Origin: CALGFI01 sp035461565
GTDB lineage: Bacteria; Actinomycetota; UBA4738; HRBIN12
NCBI GenBank assembly: GCA_035461565.1
Contig: DATHVC010000092.1
Location: forward strand, 1 to 6,306
DNA: 6,306 nt
Direction: 5' to 3'
Below the pieces are notes generated by a model. That model ran no database searches. It worked only from the letters and a program-made list of their open reading frames with translations, and had not been told where the DNA came from. Made by a program: the position numbers and the translations under genes. This document shows, one piece after another, positions 3,857 through 6,306 of this stretch (its first letter is position 1; each line of letters opens with the position of its first letter).

Positions 3857-5601
3857 AGGTCACCGGCGCCCAGGCGCTGTTCATGGCCCTCGAGGGTGAA
3901 GGAGTCGACACCGTCTTCGGCATCCCCGGCGGCGCCATCCTTCCGGCGTACGACCCGCTGATCGAGGCCAACATCCGCCACGTCCTGTGCCGGCACGAGC
4001 AGGGAGCGGGCCACGCGGCCGAGGGATACGCCTGGGCCACCGGCAAGGTGGGGGTAGCCATCGCCACGTCCGGGCCGGGCGGCTGCAACCTGGTCACGGC
4101 GCTCGCCGACGCCAAGATGGACTCGGTCCCCGTCGTCGCGATCACCGGGCAGGTCCCGACGCCGGTAGTCGGCAACGACGCCTTCCAGGAGGCGGACATC
4201 TGCGGCATCACGATGCCGATCACCAAACACAACTACTTGGTCAAAGACGCCAACGAGCTCGCCGAGACGGTGCGCGAGGCGTTCCACATCGCCAGCACCG
4301 GGCGGCCCGGCCCGGTCCTGATCGACGTGCCCAAGGACGTCCAGCTCCAGGAGATCACGTGGAGATGGCCCGAGACGATCGACCTTCCCGGCTACCGGCC
4401 AACCACGAAGGGCAACCTCAAGCAGGTCCGGGCCGCGGTGAAGATGATCCTCGAGTCCAAGCGCCCCGTCCTGTACGTGGGCGGCGGCGTCATCAAGGCC
4501 AACGCAAGCAACGAGCTGTTCAAGCTCGCCACCGAAGGTCGGTTGCCCGTGACCACGACCTTGATGGCACGCGGCGCGTTCCCGGACACGCATGAGCTCG
4601 CGCTCGGCATGCCGGGCATGCACGGCGGCTACCCGGCGGTCACGGCGATGCAGAAGGCCGATCTGCTGGTGGCCCTCGGGGCCCGGTTCGACGATCGGGT
4701 CACCGGCCAGCTGTCGAGCTTCGCGCCGACCGCCAAGATCGTTCACGTCGACGTCGACCCGGCCGAGATCGGCAAGAACCGCACGGCCGACGTGCCGATC
4801 GTGGGCGACGCCCGCGACGTCATCTCCAAGCTGCACGCCGAGCTCAAGCGGCAGCAGGAGGAGACCGGCGGGATCCCCGACCGGTCCGAGTGGCTCGGCA
4901 CGCTCGAGGGGTGGAAGCGTGACTACCCGTTCCGGTACGACCAGCCAGCCGACGGTCCGCTGAAACCCCAGTACGCCATCGAGCGCCTCTACGAGATGAC
5001 GAAGGGTGAGGCCATCGTGGTCGCCGGCGTGGGCCAGCACCAGATGTGGGCGTCGCAATTCTGGAAGTTCACGGAGCCGCGGACGTGGGTGAACTCGGGC
5101 GGGCTCGGCACCATGGGGTTCGCGGTGCCGGCCGCGCTCGGCGCCGCGGCAGGTCGTCCCGACAAGCGGGTCATCGCGATCGACGGCGACGGCTGTTTCC
5201 AGATGACCGCGCAGGAGCTCGCCACCAGCCGCACCGAGAACATCCCGTTCATCACGGCGATCGTCAACAACGCGCACCTCGGGATGGTCCGCCAGTGGCA
5301 GGAGTTGTTCTACGAGGAGCGGTACTCGCAGGTGTACCTGTCCTACGACGTACCCGACTACGCCAAGCTGGCCGAGGCGTACGGAGCCGTGGGACTGCGG
5401 GCCGAACACCCGGACGAGGTCGACGCCGTCATCGACAAGGCCCTGTCGATCACGGACCGGAGCGTCGTCATCGACTTCCGTGTGGACGCCAGGGAGATGT
5501 GTTTCCCCATGGTCCCGGCGGGCGCCTCCAACGACGACATCATCACGGGTCCCGAGGGGCTTCGGCCCGTCAACGACCCTGAGGAGGCCCCGGTCGCATG
5601 A
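3853..5601 (+). CDS. ilvB: Acetolactate synthase (acetohydroxyacid synthase) large, catalytic subunit
   Basis: This 582-aa ThDP enzyme condenses two pyruvates to acetolactate (Val/Leu route) or pyruvate with 2-ketobutyrate to acetohydroxybutyrate (Ile route). The N-terminal Pyr domain has FGIPGG (22-27), the catalytic glutamate in RHEQGAGHAAEGYA (E49), GQVP (99-102) and DAFQE (109-113). The central FAD domain has RFDDRVTG (278-285). The C-terminal PP domain has the ThDP/Mg motif GDG (445-447) through NN (472-473), then GMVRQWQ with W482. P102 and W482, known sites of herbicide resistance changes in this family, have the sensitive-type residue. Length is normal. The MKVTGAQAL start fits the family and overlaps the upstream stop by 4 bases; only weak AGAGG precedes it. 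A longer open frame upstream (from 3583) is out of register with the 106-aa gene and is not coding. It couples to ilvN by another ATGA. Confidence 0.97.
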   Translation: MKVTGAQALFMALEGEGVDTVFGIPGGAILPAYDPLIEANIRHVLCRHEQGAGHAAEGYAWATGKVGVAIATSGPGGCNLVTALADAKMDSVPVVAITGQVPTPVVGNDAFQEADICGITMPITKHNYLVKDANELAETVREAFHIASTGRPGPVLIDVPKDVQLQEITWRWPETIDLPGYRPTTKGNLKQVRAAVKMILESKRPVLYVGGGVIKANASNELFKLATEGRLPVTTTLMARGAFPDTHELALGMPGMHGGYPAVTAMQKADLLVALGARFDDRVTGQLSSFAPTAKIVHVDVDPAEIGKNRTADVPIVGDARDVISKLHAELKRQQEETGGIPDRSEWLGTLEGWKRDYPFRYDQPADGPLKPQYAIERLYEMTKGEAIVVAGVGQHQMWASQFWKFTEPRTWVNSGGLGTMGFAVPAALGAAAGRPDKRVIAIDGDGCFQMTAQELATSRTENIPFITAIVNNAHLGMVRQWQELFYEERYSQVYLSYDVPDYAKLAEAYGAVGLRAEHPDEVDAVIDKALSITDRSVVIDFRVDAREMCFPMVPAGASNDDIITGPEGLRPVNDPEEAPVA

Positions 5602-6161
5602 ACGGGAAGACCCTGAGCACGATCTCGGTGCTGGTCGAGGACAAGCCGGGGGTCCTCACCCGGGTCGCCGGGTTGTTCGCGGCCCGCGGCTTCAACATCG
5701 ACTCGCTCGCGGTGGGCCCCACCAGCGACGACGGACTCTCTCGGATGACGATCGTCGTGCATGTGGATCGCAAGCCGCTCGAGCAGATCACCAAACAGCT
5801 CAACAAGCTCGTCAACGTGATCAAGATCCTCGAGCACGAACCGGGGGAGGCCGTCGAGCGCGAGCTGATGCTGGTGAAGGTCAAGGCCGCCGGCGAGGAC
5901 CGGCCCCGGGTGATGGAGATCGCCACGGTGTTCCGGGCGTCGATCGTGGACGTGACCGCGTCCACGCTCACGCTCGAGGCGACCGGGAAGCCCGAGAAGC
6001 TCGAGGCCCTGCTGTCGCTGCTCGCGGACTTCGGCGTGATCGAGCTCTCCCGGACCGGGCGCATCGCGTTGGCCAGGGGCGACCGAGGCATCCGCGAGAA
6101 GGGCCGCCGGGCCCGGGCGGCCGTGGCCGGGGGCGACGAGTGGAGCGGGGGGAGTGTCTGA
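5598..6161 (+). CDS. ilvN: Acetolactate synthase small, regulatory subunit
   Basis: This 187-aa protein activates IlvB and confers feedback inhibition by valine. An N-terminal ACT domain (about 6-80) carries the family pattern VLVEDKPGVL (11-20), LFAARGFNIDSL (26-37) and SRMTIVV (48-54). G18 and N33 correspond to residues at the valine site in E. coli IlvH, so valine sensitivity is predicted. The C-terminal ACT-like domain (about 86-158) has the typical FRASIVDVT (112-120), the LTLEATGKPEKLEALL run and the closing RTGRIALARG (152-161). Family members are usually about 160-175 aa; here a basic, Gly-rich tail follows residue 161. Its ATG overlaps the ilvB stop (ATGA) and is preceded by GAGGAGG (5581-5587), 10 bases upstream. 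The stop TGA shares its A with the ilvC ATG. Confidence 0.97.
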   Translation: MNGKTLSTISVLVEDKPGVLTRVAGLFAARGFNIDSLAVGPTSDDGLSRMTIVVHVDRKPLEQITKQLNKLVNVIKILEHEPGEAVERELMLVKVKAAGEDRPRVMEIATVFRASIVDVTASTLTLEATGKPEKLEALLSLLADFGVIELSRTGRIALARGDRGIREKGRRARAAVAGGDEWSGGSV

Positions 6162-6306
6162 TGCCCGCGACGATCTACTACGAGAACGACGCCGATCCCT
6201 CCATGCTCGCCGGCCAGAGGATCGCGGTGCTCGGGTTCGGGAGCCAGGGCCACGCCCACGCGTTGAACCTCCAAGGCAGCGGGTTCGACGTGCGGGTGGG
6301 CCTCCG
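6161..6306 (+). CDS. ilvC: Ketol-acid reductoisomerase, N-terminal part (3' end outside window)
   Basis: The first 48 codons and part of an Arg codon are visible. IlvC converts acetolactate or acetohydroxybutyrate to dihydroxy acids with NAD(P)H and Mg, the step after IlvBN. The short lead (MPATIYYENDADPSML) and the Rossmann motif GFGSQGHAHALNL (25-37), followed by VGL and Arg, match the start of this enzyme closely. Most members I know have GYGSQG; phenylalanine here is a mild variant. The loop that decides NADPH or NADH use lies just beyond the window edge. The start is set by GGGGGGAG (6147-6154), 6 bases before ATG 6161, and by its 1-base overlap with the ilvN stop (TGATG). Confidence 0.96.
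   Translation, partial: MPATIYYENDADPSMLAGQRIAVLGFGSQGHAHALNLQGSGFDVRVGL

Noticed and set aside
3835..5409. 524-codon minus-strand frame opposite ilvB
   Set aside because: Antisense shadow of a highly conserved enzyme gene; no family features.
1..6306. tRNA or rRNA genes, CRISPR arrays, insertion sequences, phage or attachment sites
   Set aside because: None seen: no repeat-spacer pattern, no transposase or integrase motif, no tRNA-like cloverleaf recognised. The window reads as ordinary chromosomal sequence.

Overview
The window is about 70% G+C by eye. It has strong AGGAGG-type ribosome binding sites, overlapping start/stop codons and the gene order ilvB-ilvN-ilvC. This fits a high-GC Gram-positive-type bacterium, most likely a poorly characterised actinobacterium. 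The lineage is an inference; no rRNA or other taxonomic marker is present.

Layout. Positions 1-554 (+) hold the end of one cupin gene and a complete second cupin, which are related tandem copies. Positions 555-674 are a convergent intergenic gap with a GC hairpin. Positions 675-1733 (-) hold two genes transcribed together: a PCYCGC-motif exported protein (1293-1733), then a membrane-anchored protein with an Ig-like exported domain carrying GCCP and MHPGM motifs (675-1274). After a 265-base divergent gap, positions 1999-3229 (+) encode a 90-aa one-helix membrane protein and a YihY/BrkB-family six-helix membrane protein.

The most informative part is 3296-6306 (+), a branched-chain amino acid biosynthesis operon with its whole control region visible. 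In order it has: a perfect 18-bp palindrome; a sigma-70-type promoter (TTGACA, 16 bp, TACACT); an 18-codon leader peptide, MNGTRNALGKLHVLVLIR, ending in Leu/Val/Ile codons; a 12-bp hairpin starting on the leader stop codon; and an intrinsic terminator. A segment of the first hairpin can alternatively pair with the 3' arm of the terminator. Together this is a ribosome-mediated attenuator. The predicted transcription start lies about 3 nt before the leader ATG, so the leader peptide would be translated without a Shine-Dalgarno sequence.

The first structural gene behind the attenuator is not ilvB. It is an unrecognised 106-aa protein whose stop codon overlaps the ilvB start (ATGA). ilvB (acetolactate synthase large subunit), ilvN (valine-binding small subunit) and the start of ilvC (ketol-acid reductoisomerase) follow with 4-, 4- and 1-base overlaps. 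IlvB/IlvN make acetolactate or acetohydroxybutyrate, IlvC reduces and isomerises it, and the end products Leu, Val and Ile are sensed through the leader codons and through valine binding to IlvN.

The best candidates for something undescribed are the 106-aa protein embedded in the ilv operon, the near-leaderless attenuator with a run of rare control codons, and the Cys/His/Met-rich exported pair at 675-1733.
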